The notes beneath the pieces were generated by a model. That model did not search any database. It was not told where the DNA came from and worked only from the letters and a program-made list of their open reading frames with translations. DNA of 64,000 bases from an uncultured Psychrobacter sp. (lineage in GTDB: Bacteria; Pseudomonadota; Gammaproteobacteria; Pseudomonadales; Moraxellaceae), in assembly GCA_947501045.1 (NCBI GenBank), contig CANMUI010000001.1, positions 496,001 to 560,000 on the forward strand. Direction: 5' to 3'. Both the position numbers and the translations under genes were made by a program. Of this stretch, positions 17,793 through 27,133 are shown one piece after another. Positions within the stretch are counted from its first letter, which is position 1. Every line of letters begins with the position of its first letter.

Positions 17793-18920
17793 ATGCTCGA
17801 TCCCTCTGCTAACACTAATGTTTCTCAAGCCCCTGCTACAGCGCCCAATGTGCTCATGATGGCAGCAGGTACGGGCGGGCATGTGTTTCCAGCGCTAGCA
17901 GTTAGTGAAGAGCTTGCCAAGCGAGGCGCAGTGATTCATTGGCTTGGTACTCCAAGTGGTATGGAAAACGCTTTGGTTGCGCCTACAGGTTATACCTTTC
18001 ATGCGATTGCGATGCAAGGTTTACGCGGTAAAGGGGTGGGACGTCTGCTTAAAATGCCAGCAACTTTATTATCAGCAACTATGGCCGCCGTAAAGATTAT
18101 ACGCAGTAATCAGATTGATATAGTGGTTGGGTTTGGCGGCTATGTGACTGCGCCTGGCGGTATAGCGGCGCGTATGACTGGTACACCGTTGATCATCCAT
18201 GAGCAAAATGCTATCGCTGGCATGAGTAATCGTTATTTAGCCAAAATATCTACCAAAGTTCTGCAAGCGTTTGATAATACCTTTGCTAATGGACAGGTAG
18301 GTAACAAACTTGCAACGGTTGGTAATCCAGTACGTAATACTATCACCGGCGTGGCTGTACCCTCTACGCGCTATGATGTGGATGATAAATCACCGTTACG
18401 ATTATTGGTCGTTGGCGGCTCGCTTGGCGCACAAGTACTCAATGACAATGTTCCTAAAGCTCTAGCTCTCATGGAGAATTCATTTGAGGTGCGTCATCAG
18501 TGCGGGCGCAATAATGAGGTGGCAACAAAAGCGGCTTACGCTAATGAAGATCTGAGCATTCATCAATTTGCAGTACAGCCTTTTATTGACGATATGGCAG
18601 CCGCTTACGACTGGGCAGACGTCATTGTGTGCCGAGCGGGCGCTTTGACAGTAACTGAAATTCAAAATGTCGGTATTGCGGCAATCTTTGTGCCATTGCC
18701 GCATGCTGTCGATGATCATCAAACCGCCAATGCGCGTACGCTTACCGATCATGGAGCCGCTATTTTGTTGCCACAAAATGAGCTAACACCAGAGCGTCTA
18801 AGTTGTGAGCTGAGCCAACTTAATAGACGTACTTGCTTAGCTATGGCCGAAAAGGGTCACGCTCTTGCCAATCGAGGCGCAAATAAACAAGTTGCAGATA
18901 TTGTTTGGCAAGCATTGTAG
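17793..18920 (+). CDS. murG: UDP-GlcNAc:lipid I N-acetylglucosaminyltransferase MurG
   Basis: Peripheral membrane GT28 glycosyltransferase that converts lipid I to lipid II on the cytoplasmic face. The N-terminal glycine loop GTGGHVFPALAVSEEL (about residues 27-42), VVGFGGYVTAPGG, IIHEQNAIAGMSNR and the C-terminal donor-site block CRAGALTVTEI plus FVPLPHAVDDHQTANA are all present. The length of 375 residues is within the family range, with a short extra N-terminus. The start has tggaga upstream. It opens a plus-strand division and wall cluster with murC, ddl, ftsQ, ftsA, ftsZ and lpxC. Confidence 0.97.
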   Translation: MLDPSANTNVSQAPATAPNVLMMAAGTGGHVFPALAVSEELAKRGAVIHWLGTPSGMENALVAPTGYTFHAIAMQGLRGKGVGRLLKMPATLLSATMAAVKIIRSNQIDIVVGFGGYVTAPGGIAARMTGTPLIIHEQNAIAGMSNRYLAKISTKVLQAFDNTFANGQVGNKLATVGNPVRNTITGVAVPSTRYDVDDKSPLRLLVVGGSLGAQVLNDNVPKALALMENSFEVRHQCGRNNEVATKAAYANEDLSIHQFAVQPFIDDMAAAYDWADVIVCRAGALTVTEIQNVGIAAIFVPLPHAVDDHQTANARTLTDHGAAILLPQNELTPERLSCELSQLNRRTCLAMAEKGHALANRGANKQVADIVWQAL

Positions 18921-18996
18921 CGTATGTCGTTTTTTGTACTTACAAAATAAGCAATACTTTATAAATTCTTTGTTCATCCTATTAAGAGAACCTCTT

Positions 18997-20436
18997 ATGC
19001 CTACCTCCACTAAAGCCTTACCGAAACGTCTAATTGAGATACCAGAGATGCGCCGTATTCAGCACCTGCATTTTGTGGGTATTGGCGGCTCTGGGATGTG
19101 CGGTATCGCAGAGGTAATGCACAATCAAGGTTATAGAGTCAGCGGCTCTGATATTAACGAGAGCCTAGTGACCAAGCGTTTGCAGGATATTGGTATAGAT
19201 ATTCATATCGGTCACGACTCCAAAAATATTGCCAATACTGATGTCATTGTAGTGTCATCGGCCATTGATCGTAGCAACCCTGAGATTGAGGCGGCGCTCA
19301 AAGCGCGTTTGCCCGTTGTACGCCGTGCTGATATGCTCGGCGAATTGATGCGTTATCGTCATGGCATTGCGGTTGCAGGTGCCCATGGTAAAACCACGAC
19401 GACCAGTTTGCTGACTACGATGATGGCTGAGGGTAAGCTTGATCCCACTTATGTGATTGGTGGCAAGCTAAACGCCTCTGGTAAAAACGCGGCGCTTGGC
19501 AGTAGTCGTTATTTGATTGCTGAGGCTGATGAATCTGATGCCTCCTTTTTATCTTTGCATCCTATGGCTGCGATTGTGACTAATATCGATCAAGACCATA
19601 TGGAGACTTATGGAAATAGCTTTGACAAATTAAAAGCGGCTTATATTCAGTTTTTACAAAACATGCCATTTTATGGTTTAGCAGTCGTTTGTGGTGATGA
19701 TCCTGAGCTATACGCGATGATTGACGATATTGGACGTCCCGTATTAACCTTTGGTCTTGAGCCATTTAATGATGTGCAAGCTGTTGATGTGGTGAGCGAA
19801 GGTACTAAAACTCACTTTACGGTACTGCGCCGCGACCGTGAACCTCTACGTTTAACCTTAAATATCCCAGGTATTCATAATGTTTACAATGCTTTGGCAG
19901 CTATTACTATGGCGACAGATGAGGGTGTAGATGACGAGGCTATCAAACGTGCGCTACAAAAGTTTGCAGGTGTTGGGCGCCGCTTTGAGCAGCACGAAGC
20001 GGTGAGCGTAGATGATGGTGATATATTATTGATTGACGATTATGGTCATCATCCAAAAGAAGTCGACGCGACTATTAAAGCTGCGCGTCAAAGCTTTCCT
20101 GAGCGCCGTCTAGTCATGCTATTTCAGCCGCACCGCTACAGCCGTACTCGCGATTGCTATGACGATTTTGTCGAGGTGTTGTCATCGGTCGATGAGTTGT
20201 TATTATTAGAGGTTTATTCAGCGGGTGAGGCACCGATTACAGGCGCTGATACTAAGTCACTTGCCCGTAGTATTCGTCTGCGCGGAATGGTTGAGCCTAT
20301 GGTTGTAGATAAAAACAACTTAGCTCCTACTATGCAGCGTTTGTTAGCGGCTAACGACATGCTAATCACCCAAGGGGCTGGCAATATCGGTCAGATCGCT
20401 ATCGAATTAGCTAGCAATAATTTATACCTTAATTAA
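18997..20436 (+). CDS. murC: UDP-N-acetylmuramate--L-alanine ligase MurC
   Basis: Mur-ligase adding L-Ala to UDP-MurNAc, the first step of stem-peptide assembly. The N-terminal FVGIGGSGMCGIAEV binds the UDP-sugar, VAGAHGKTTTTSLL is the ATP P-loop, EADESDASFLSLHP and NIDQDHMETY follow, and DYGHHPKEV lies in the C-terminal domain. The ATG at 18997 (479 residues, aagaga upstream) gives the usual N-terminus; the frame is open further upstream into the end of murG, but that extension resembles nothing in the family. It begins 76 bp after murG. Confidence 0.97.
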   Translation: MPTSTKALPKRLIEIPEMRRIQHLHFVGIGGSGMCGIAEVMHNQGYRVSGSDINESLVTKRLQDIGIDIHIGHDSKNIANTDVIVVSSAIDRSNPEIEAALKARLPVVRRADMLGELMRYRHGIAVAGAHGKTTTTSLLTTMMAEGKLDPTYVIGGKLNASGKNAALGSSRYLIAEADESDASFLSLHPMAAIVTNIDQDHMETYGNSFDKLKAAYIQFLQNMPFYGLAVVCGDDPELYAMIDDIGRPVLTFGLEPFNDVQAVDVVSEGTKTHFTVLRRDREPLRLTLNIPGIHNVYNALAAITMATDEGVDDEAIKRALQKFAGVGRRFEQHEAVSVDDGDILLIDDYGHHPKEVDATIKAARQSFPERRLVMLFQPHRYSRTRDCYDDFVEVLSSVDELLLLEVYSAGEAPITGADTKSLARSIRLRGMVEPMVVDKNNLAPTMQRLLAANDMLITQGAGNIGQIAIELASNNLYLN

Positions 20437-20482
20437 GTGTTGAAAAAATATAAGCCACAAAAGAACATTAGGAATGCGCTTT

Positions 20483-21499
20483 ATGAACAGTAACAATATT
20501 ATCAATCCAGAATCTGCACTAAAGGCTGCAGATTTGGAGCAGCAAAATGAATCTAAAATGCCAAGTGAGTATAAACAAACTGATAATCTTGATCCTAGCG
20601 TGTTTGGCAAAGTCGCGGTAATCTATGGTGGTAATAGTAATGAGCGTAGTGTCTCATTAGATAGCGGCGCTGCTGTATTACAAGCGCTACAAAATAAAGG
20701 CATTGATGCCACACATTTTGATCCTAAAGATCAAGACATTAGTGAAATACGGGACTACGATCGTGTGTTCAATGTATTGCATGGCCGCGGCGGTGAAGAC
20801 GGTTTGTTACAAGGCGTGCTGCAGTGGCTTGATATACCGCAAACGGGTTCAGGCATTCTAGCATCAGCGCTAGGCATGGACAAAGTACGTACCAAGCAGC
20901 TGTGGCAAGGCTGCGGTTTATCAACGGCACCGTTCTCATTACTAACAGCTGACACTGATTGGCAGCAAGTGGTCAATATGTTAGGCTTACCGCTCATTGT
21001 AAAACCCGTACATGAAGGCTCAAGCCTTGGTATGACTAAGGTTAATCATTTAGATGAATTGCCAGCAGCCTATGCTACAGCTGAGCAGTGCGGAGATGCA
21101 GTAATGGCTGAGCGCTGGATTACAGGGCGCGAATTTACTATAGTTGTTATAGATGATGAAGCTTATCCAGTTATTCGCCTAGAACCTGCCGATATTACTA
21201 ACTTCTATGATTTCGATGCCAAATATAACCGCAACGATACCAGTTACTATATTCCATGTGGCTTAAGTGCTAGTGATGAAAAACACCTGCAAGCATTGAG
21301 CTTAGCAGCTTTTCGGGCAGTTGATGCAAAAGGGTGGGGACGTATTGATGCCATGCAAGACAATAATGGAAACTTTTGGTTGCTTGAGATTAATACAGTA
21401 CCTGGTATGACCAGTCATAGCTTAGTGCCTATGGCTGCTAAAGCACGCGGTATGGATTTTGATACTTTATGCTGGCATATATTGGCACAGACGCTATAA
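20483..21499 (+). CDS. ddl: D-alanine--D-alanine ligase
   Basis: ATP-grasp ligase producing D-Ala-D-Ala for the peptidoglycan stem peptide. KVAVIYGGNSNERSVSLDSG opens the catalytic domain, with ADITNFYDFDAKY, VKPVHEGSSLGMTKV and EINTVPGMTSHSLVP as the expected ATP- and metal-binding blocks. A non-conserved N-terminal tail of about 40 residues precedes the domain, longer than in E. coli DdlB (306 residues in total). The ATG at 20483 is preferred because agga lies 9 nt upstream, whereas it is only 1 nt from the in-frame ATG at 20474. Its position after murC is the standard ddlB place. Confidence 0.96.
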   Translation: MNSNNIINPESALKAADLEQQNESKMPSEYKQTDNLDPSVFGKVAVIYGGNSNERSVSLDSGAAVLQALQNKGIDATHFDPKDQDISEIRDYDRVFNVLHGRGGEDGLLQGVLQWLDIPQTGSGILASALGMDKVRTKQLWQGCGLSTAPFSLLTADTDWQQVVNMLGLPLIVKPVHEGSSLGMTKVNHLDELPAAYATAEQCGDAVMAERWITGREFTIVVIDDEAYPVIRLEPADITNFYDFDAKYNRNDTSYYIPCGLSASDEKHLQALSLAAFRAVDAKGWGRIDAMQDNNGNFWLLEINTVPGMTSHSLVPMAAKARGMDFDTLCWHILAQTL

Positions 21500-21890
21500 A
21501 TGATAGAGCGCTAATATCGTAAAAGACAATTTTAGTCCTATTGTATTTAATGGTAGAAGCTTGAAAAAAGCATTAACTATGATTTATAAATATTAATAAT
21601 CAATAGTTTTAGCATTATATTGCATAAAGCAGATATAATGTCTCCTGATTTTGTATCACCAGACCTGCTATAACACAGCTTCGTGTAAACTTGTGTAAAA
21701 TCATTATCTACATTACGGGTTAGGCTATTGTTTACCAACAAAATACGTTAACATACTTTAACGATATATATTTAGTTTAAAAATAGTAGTTATGCAGCGC
21801 TAGAGTGCTTTTATTTAATCTATAATTTTTAGTAGAATATCAATAACTTAATTTACTTATAAATAATAAGGTATAGGGGCAAACGCAGTT
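21500..21890. other. Spacer between ddl and ftsQ
   Basis: This 391-bp, very AT-rich gap interrupts a stretch where ddlB and ftsQ are adjacent or overlapping in E. coli. No gene, RNA or clear terminator was seen. It probably contains separate promoters for ftsQ-ftsA. Confidence 0.5.
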
Positions 21891-22703
21891 ATGGCTCAAA
21901 CTGTCAATGAAGTCACTGACTTGATGAGTGATGAGGCCCGTCGTCCGAAAACTAGTTTACAATTACCCCCATCAGTGAAGTATTTCTTTATGGCTTTGGT
22001 GGTCGGGCTATTATTGCTGATACTAGTGATGGGCGGCAAAGCGTTACGTGAAGCGCCTCCTGCGGCAATACAAATTGATGCACAAGCTTTATCTAGCGCT
22101 CAATTTCAAGCTTTACAGCAAACTATGAGCCAGCAGCCAGTGAGTAGCTTTTTTACCAGTGATTTGCAAGCACTGCGCGATATTGCAATGGGTTTAGCAT
22201 GGGTAGATCAGGTTAGTGTTACTCGTGATTGGCAGCGCGGCATTGTTATTAGCGCTCTACCTAAACAAGCTGTAGCCAAGTTTGGTACCGAGCGTTTGGT
22301 TGATGCCAAAGGTGCAGTTTTCGTGCCAGCTGACAGTCAAGAGCTAGTTCAGTCACAGTTTGTCACTTTACAAGGTGAGATCGCTCAAGCGCCAGTTATT
22401 ATGCAGCAGATGCAGCAAATTAATAATTGGTATGCTCCTCTTGATATACAAGTTGAGGATATTATTTTGACGCCACGTATGACTTGGTTGTTACGTTTTG
22501 ATAATGGTTTGCGCGTTATCGTTGATAACGAGAATACCGCGCAAAAGCTATTAAATCTGAGTCAGTTATTAAACAACCAGTTAAGCGAGCGTCGTAATGA
22601 GATACAGTCGGTAGATTTACGTTACAAAAACGGTTTTACCGTTGCTTGGAAAGCGCAAGAGCCACCAGTAACACCAGCGGCAAATCAGCCTACGATACAA
22701 TAA
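21891..22703 (+). CDS. ftsQ: Cell division protein FtsQ
   Basis: Bitopic divisome protein linking early and late division components through FtsB/FtsL. A short cytoplasmic tail is followed by a transmembrane helix (FMALVVGLLLLILVMGG, about residues 31-47). The periplasmic POTRA-like region (DLQALRDIAMGLAWVDQVSVTRDWQRGIVIS) carries the family's W-V-x-x-V-x-V-x-R-x-W-P-like strand. The C-terminal FtsQ domain includes PAQA-free VDAKGAVF and LTPRMTWLLRFDNGLRVIV, ending with IQSVDLRYKNGFTVAWK. Length 270 compares with 276 in E. coli. Confidence 0.94.
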   Translation: MAQTVNEVTDLMSDEARRPKTSLQLPPSVKYFFMALVVGLLLLILVMGGKALREAPPAAIQIDAQALSSAQFQALQQTMSQQPVSSFFTSDLQALRDIAMGLAWVDQVSVTRDWQRGIVISALPKQAVAKFGTERLVDAKGAVFVPADSQELVQSQFVTLQGEIAQAPVIMQQMQQINNWYAPLDIQVEDIILTPRMTWLLRFDNGLRVIVDNENTAQKLLNLSQLLNNQLSERRNEIQSVDLRYKNGFTVAWKAQEPPVTPAANQPTIQ

Positions 22704-22797
22704 TAAGAGATAGTAAATTATTTCAAAGTAACGTTGATTTGATGATTCAATGGGGACGTCATATAGTTTCCGGTTTAGCGATAATTTGTTTGGTACC

Positions 22798-24090
22798 ATG
22801 AAAAATACTGAAAACCTAGTTGTTGTCCATTTAAGTGCCACTGCAGTTTATGTCGTGATTGGCAGCGTTGTCTCTGCAAAAGACATTCGCATTATTGGTA
22901 TTGGACAAGTTAAAAATAGTGACTTTTACCAAGGTCAAATCAAACACCGTGAACGTTTGCAAGGGGCGATAAGACAAGCTATTCAAGATGCTGAGGATAC
23001 GGCAAACTGCCGTGTCCATAGCGTTTGGTTGACTTTGGCAACGCCTGAGTTATCAAGTAAAAACAGTATTGGTAATGTCGCAGTAGAAGAAGACACAGTA
23101 CGTGCTAAAGACATGGTACAAGCATTGTCTAATGCTAAATCACAAGATCTGCCCTCTGATTATTACTTAATGCATTGTTGTCAACAAGGTATTTATGTCG
23201 ATGATCAAGAAGCTATGGTCGATGATGCTATTGAGATGATTGCAAAAAACATCACTGTTATGTATCACATGATGATGATGCCAGTCTCTAGCCGTCAAAA
23301 TATTCAAAAATTGCTGCAAGGCTGTGATGTTGGTATTGATCATATCGTTTTTGATGCGGTGACCAGTGCCGAATACAGTTTAATGAGTGAAGAGCGCGAA
23401 CAAGGAGTGTGCCTGGTAGATATAGGGGCAAGTACGACAAGTATTTGTGTTTATAAAGAAAACAAGCTCATCTTTACTCATTGTATTGCTAGTGGCAGTC
23501 ATGAAGTCACTATGGATATCTCAGCAGACATCGGTATCTCGATGATAGAAGCTGAGAAGCTCAAAAAATCTCATGGTACCGTTGATGTCAATAGTATGGA
23601 TCCAAGCTCATTTTTCATTGTCAAACCACAAGGTTCATCTGATGAGATTAATGTTAGTTTATATAATTTAGCAAGAATCATAGAAGCACGTTATGTACAG
23701 ATATTCACTGAAGTTGTGCGCCAACTACACGATGCCGATCTATTAGGCTATATCGATCGAGGTATTGTACTTACTGGTGGTGGTAGTAGTATAAAAGGTA
23801 TGATACCTTTTGCCAAAAGACTACTTAAGATGCCGGTTGTATTGTCTAACATGCATCCTGCTATTAGTGCTTATAATCATTTTGGTAATGAAGAGTCGTT
23901 TAAGCAGCTAAATTTACAGATTAACGATCGCGCCTACCATACCGCGTTTGGTACCTTGTTATATAGCCAAAGCGAGCAGTTTCGTCATAGTGAGCAAAGT
24001 GAACCTGATGCGCTAAAGCATGGCCGTTTAAAAGGCACTTTTCAAAACGTTGGCCAGCGCTTTACTAATGTACTCAAAAAGATACTGTAA
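22798..24090 (+). CDS. ftsA: Cell division protein FtsA, divergent N-terminal phosphate-1 motif
   Basis: Actin-like protein that tethers FtsZ filaments to the membrane. The body is recognisable: CRVHSVWLTLATPEL, the phosphate-2 block CLVDIGASTTSICVY, the adenosine block GIVLTGGGSSIKGM, and a C-terminal amphipathic helix (VGQRFTNVLKKIL) for membrane targeting. The phosphate-1 segment is not canonical: where FtsA proteins read (D/E)IGTxKV, this one reads HLSATAV after VVV. I start at ATG 22798 (430 residues, close to E. coli's 420); an upstream in-frame ATG at 22750 would add 16 residues without homology, and neither has a strong ribosome site. It follows ftsQ and precedes ftsZ by a 279-bp spacer. 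Confidence 0.92.
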   Translation: MKNTENLVVVHLSATAVYVVIGSVVSAKDIRIIGIGQVKNSDFYQGQIKHRERLQGAIRQAIQDAEDTANCRVHSVWLTLATPELSSKNSIGNVAVEEDTVRAKDMVQALSNAKSQDLPSDYYLMHCCQQGIYVDDQEAMVDDAIEMIAKNITVMYHMMMMPVSSRQNIQKLLQGCDVGIDHIVFDAVTSAEYSLMSEEREQGVCLVDIGASTTSICVYKENKLIFTHCIASGSHEVTMDISADIGISMIEAEKLKKSHGTVDVNSMDPSSFFIVKPQGSSDEINVSLYNLARIIEARYVQIFTEVVRQLHDADLLGYIDRGIVLTGGGSSIKGMIPFAKRLLKMPVVLSNMHPAISAYNHFGNEESFKQLNLQINDRAYHTAFGTLLYSQSEQFRHSEQSEPDALKHGRLKGTFQNVGQRFTNVLKKIL

Positions 24091-24369
24091 TAAAAGCTAC
24101 ATTAAAATAGCTATTAGCAAATGTTTTAATAGAGCTTCTTGTTATGTTAATTTTTATACAGAGTCTTTTTATTATAGATACCTTTTAATTCTATGATCTA
24201 ATTGTGTTATAAATAACGCAAATTATTTAGGTAGTGATTAACATCCATTTGATAAATTTAAGCTTTATTTTATTTTTACACATTTATATATAGTAAGTTG
24301 ATAGTTCTTTATATAAGTACGTTATCACGTATAAGTTATGACGCTATCTGCAACTGGAGAATTCTTTTT

Positions 24370-25566
24370 ATGTCAAAATATACCATGCCAGACGATAACC
24401 AATCTCAGAGTAACGGACAAGCTCGCTTTACTGTATTTGGGGTGGGCGGCGGTGGCGGTAATGCGGTCGAACATATGGTACAGCAAGGAATTAAAGGTGT
24501 GACATTCATCTGTGCCAACACTGACAGACAAGCTCTTGATCGTTTAACTGTTCCTCATAAATTGCAATTAGGTGCCAAAAGTAATCGCGGCTTGGGTGCA
24601 GGCGCTAATCCAGAGGTTGGTCGTGAAGCCGCTGAGAGTGAAGAAGAAGCCATTCGTACTTTGCTCGAAAACTCTGATATGGTGTTTATTACAGCTGGGA
24701 TGGGCGGTGGTACTGGTACCGGAGCTGCGCCTGTTATTGCGCGCATCGCTAAAGAGATGGAAGTACTTACAGTTGCTGTAGTAACTACACCATTTAAGTT
24801 CGAAGGCGGCAAACGTAATAAATCTGCTAAAGCAGGTATTGAGCAGTTAACAAATTTCGTTGATTCTATTATTACTATTCCTAATGATAAACTCATGAGT
24901 GTATACGGTAATATTTCAATGAAAGATGCTTTCAAAAAAGCCGATGATGTACTACTGCATGCAGTGCAAGGCATTGCTGAAACTATTGCTCGCTCAGGTC
25001 TTGTCAACATTGACTTTAATGACATTCGTACAGCGATGACTGCAAAAGGTCATGCTATGATGGGTGTTGGCCGTGCTAGCGGTGATGATAGAGCGCGTCA
25101 AGCCACTGAAAAAGCTATTAAATCACCGTTACTTGATGATCTATGTCTAGAAAACGCTAAAGGTCTATTGGTCAACGTTATTTCTTCTGAAACTTTATCT
25201 TTGGACGAATTTAGTCAGATAAGTGAGATCGTCGAGGGTATTACGGATACTGATGAAGCCAATATTTTCTATGGCTCAGTAGTGGACGAGGAGATGGGAG
25301 ACGATCTGCATGTTACCGTCATTGCTACCGGTTTGACCTTAGATGAAAAAGCAGGCGAGGAGGCAAAAGCCAAGCAGCCCGTCCCGTCAGTAACTAGTAC
25401 TCAGCCTGTAGATCCTAATTTACATACTAGTGCTTTGAGCAGTCAAAAACACTCACAAAAACAGACTTATCAAGATAGCATGACACGTTCTACGTCACCT
25501 CAAGATCAGCCGCAAACTAAAACTAACAGTATTCAAGATTACTTAAAGCGTCAACAAAACAAATAG
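24370..25566 (+). CDS. ftsZ: Cell division GTPase FtsZ
   Basis: Tubulin homologue that forms the division ring. VFGVGGGGGNAVEHM opens the GTP-binding domain, and the tubulin signature GGGTGTGAAPVIA is intact, as is the T7-loop region NIDFNDIRTAM. After a Gln/Ser/Thr-rich linker the protein ends with IQDYLKRQQNK, the C-terminal peptide that binds FtsA and ZipA. The ATG at 24370 with ggag upstream gives 398 residues; the open frame continues upstream into unrelated sequence. It is followed by a terminator, so it may be expressed partly independently of lpxC. Confidence 0.98.
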   Translation: MSKYTMPDDNQSQSNGQARFTVFGVGGGGGNAVEHMVQQGIKGVTFICANTDRQALDRLTVPHKLQLGAKSNRGLGAGANPEVGREAAESEEEAIRTLLENSDMVFITAGMGGGTGTGAAPVIARIAKEMEVLTVAVVTTPFKFEGGKRNKSAKAGIEQLTNFVDSIITIPNDKLMSVYGNISMKDAFKKADDVLLHAVQGIAETIARSGLVNIDFNDIRTAMTAKGHAMMGVGRASGDDRARQATEKAIKSPLLDDLCLENAKGLLVNVISSETLSLDEFSQISEIVEGITDTDEANIFYGSVVDEEMGDDLHVTVIATGLTLDEKAGEEAKAKQPVPSVTSTQPVDPNLHTSALSSQKHSQKQTYQDSMTRSTSPQDQPQTKTNSIQDYLKRQQNK

Positions 25567-25917
25567 TTAAAGCTTTTTAAGTTACGCTTATATTAATATA
25601 CTGTATATTTTTGATATATTATTTATTGACTACACACACAAAAGGACCAGTGCTAAAGCGCTGGTTTTTTTATGTATGTTTGACAAACTACGAATTGAAT
25701 CTACTGAAAATGGTACGAACGCATTCTAATATATAGTTTGTAAGGTTGTATTTTGTATTTCACAAATTGTTATAAGAAGTATATTTTATCGAAAAATCAT
25801 TAATGATAAAATAAATAAATCATAGCCATTGATAATTTACTGCTTCTCAACTATAGCGTATTAAGGTCAGCTAATGGTACACTACGTTAATTGTAACAAA
25901 ATATGTGAGAAGCGACC
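25567..25917. other. Spacer between ftsZ and lpxC
   Basis: A 351-bp AT-rich gap with the ftsZ terminator at 25646-25671. The remaining 240 bp hold no recognised gene or RNA and presumably contain the lpxC promoter. Confidence 0.55.
25646..25671 (+). terminator. Rho-independent terminator of ftsZ
   Basis: Stem accagtgc / gcgctggt (one G-U pair) with a 4-nt loop, followed by seven T. Confidence 0.85.
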
Positions 25918-26835
25918 ATGAATCAACGAACTATAGATAAAATGATAGCTATCACAGGTATCGGTCTACATAGTGGCCAGCCTGTTGATTTGGAGTTTCA
26001 TCCACAACCTATTAATACTGGTATAGTCTTTGAGCGCTCAGATATTGTGGGTAGTGAACCTATTCCAGCCAGTGCTTTTCTAGTGCAAGATACTATGATG
26101 TCATCGAATCTGGTTTTTGGCGGTACGCGAGTAGGTACTGTTGAACATTTACTAAGTGCGGTGGCTGGTCTTGGTATTGATAATTTACTAGTACGAGTAT
26201 CAGCAAGTGAAATCCCCATTATGGATGGTAGCGCTGCACCTTTTGTAGGGTTATTACTGCAAGCAGGTTTTTGTGAACAAGAAGCTGCAAAGAAGTTTTT
26301 ACGAGTTATACGACCAGTACGAGTTAAGGTTGATGATAAATGGGCAGAGTTGCGTCCTTATGAAGGGTTTGAGCTAAATTTTGAAATTGACTTTGATCAT
26401 CCAGCCTTTGATAAAGATTTTCAGCATGCCCAGTTTTGTTTCTCGACGCAAAACTTTATTGAGCAGCTAAGTGAAGCGCGGACTTTTGGATTTTTAAAAG
26501 ATATTGAGACGCTACGCAGCAATAACTTGGCCTTAGGTGGCAGCATGGATAATGCTATTGTTATTGACGACGCCCGTATAATAAATACAGAAGGATTGCG
26601 TTTTGCTGATGAGTTTGTTCGGCACAAAATATTAGATGCCTTAGGTGATTTATATCTGATTGGATATCCTATATTAGGTCGTTTTAATGCCTATAAATCT
26701 GGTCATGCTCTGAATAATATGTTGGTACGAGAGATATTGTCTGACGAAAGTAATTTTGAAATTGTAACTTTTAATGACAATGTAACTTGTCCTATTGAAT
26801 ATTTACCTCTAACAGGCCTAACAGTTGAAGGATAA
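25918..26835 (+). CDS. lpxC: UDP-3-O-acyl-N-acetylglucosamine deacetylase LpxC
   Basis: Zinc deacetylase for the first committed step of lipid A synthesis, cytoplasmic. The N-terminus ITGIGLHSGQPVDLEFHP and TVEHLLSAVAGLGIDN (first zinc His) are typical. The SEARTFGF block, the GLRFADEFVRHKILDALGDLYL motif with the second His and Asp ligands, and GHALNN are present. Length 305 matches E. coli LpxC exactly. Its position after ftsZ is conserved in gammaproteobacteria. In E. coli LpxC is degraded by FtsH, which is encoded 5 kb downstream here. Confidence 0.98.
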   Translation: MNQRTIDKMIAITGIGLHSGQPVDLEFHPQPINTGIVFERSDIVGSEPIPASAFLVQDTMMSSNLVFGGTRVGTVEHLLSAVAGLGIDNLLVRVSASEIPIMDGSAAPFVGLLLQAGFCEQEAAKKFLRVIRPVRVKVDDKWAELRPYEGFELNFEIDFDHPAFDKDFQHAQFCFSTQNFIEQLSEARTFGFLKDIETLRSNNLALGGSMDNAIVIDDARIINTEGLRFADEFVRHKILDALGDLYLIGYPILGRFNAYKSGHALNNMLVREILSDESNFEIVTFNDNVTCPIEYLPLTGLTVEG

Positions 26836-26991
26836 GTACAGAGTTATACACAAAGCTTGGCAACATTTACGTAAGGTTACAAAAGTCTAGAATTATAGAT
26901 TACTAGTATTAACTATAGTGATAAGTGCAGCTTTTATTCGTTTTAGTAGATACGCTACAGGCTATAGAATGTAAAAGTTTTGAGCCACAAT

Positions 26992-27048
26992 AAAATCATC
27001 TAGTTATTAAATCCATAATATGGAGTTAGTAATCAGGTGATTTTTTTT
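26992..27048 (+). terminator. Extended hairpin terminator after lpxC
   Basis: Two 24-nt arms (26992-27015 and 27021-27044) pair with about five mismatches, several of them G-U, around a 5-nt loop, and a run of eight T follows. It is 157 bp after the lpxC stop and faces the convergent dciA-like gene. Confidence 0.75.
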
Positions 27049-27133
27049 ATTTATAAATTTAATAAACAATACGACAATAATTCATTTTCTCTATTGCTTA
27101 TTACACAATGTTACATTGTAATGTAGGCTTTTT

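Noticed and set aside
18865..18996. N-terminal extension of murC overlapping murG
   Set aside because: The upstream in-frame residues have no murein-ligase homology; the ATG at 18997 has a ribosome site and starts the normal family N-terminus.
24298..24369. N-terminal extension of ftsZ
   Set aside because: The extension is unlike FtsZ and ggag precedes the ATG at 24370.
26843..26851. Single TTATACACA after lpxC as a functional DnaA box
   Set aside because: An isolated match to the relaxed consensus is expected by chance in AT-rich DNA.
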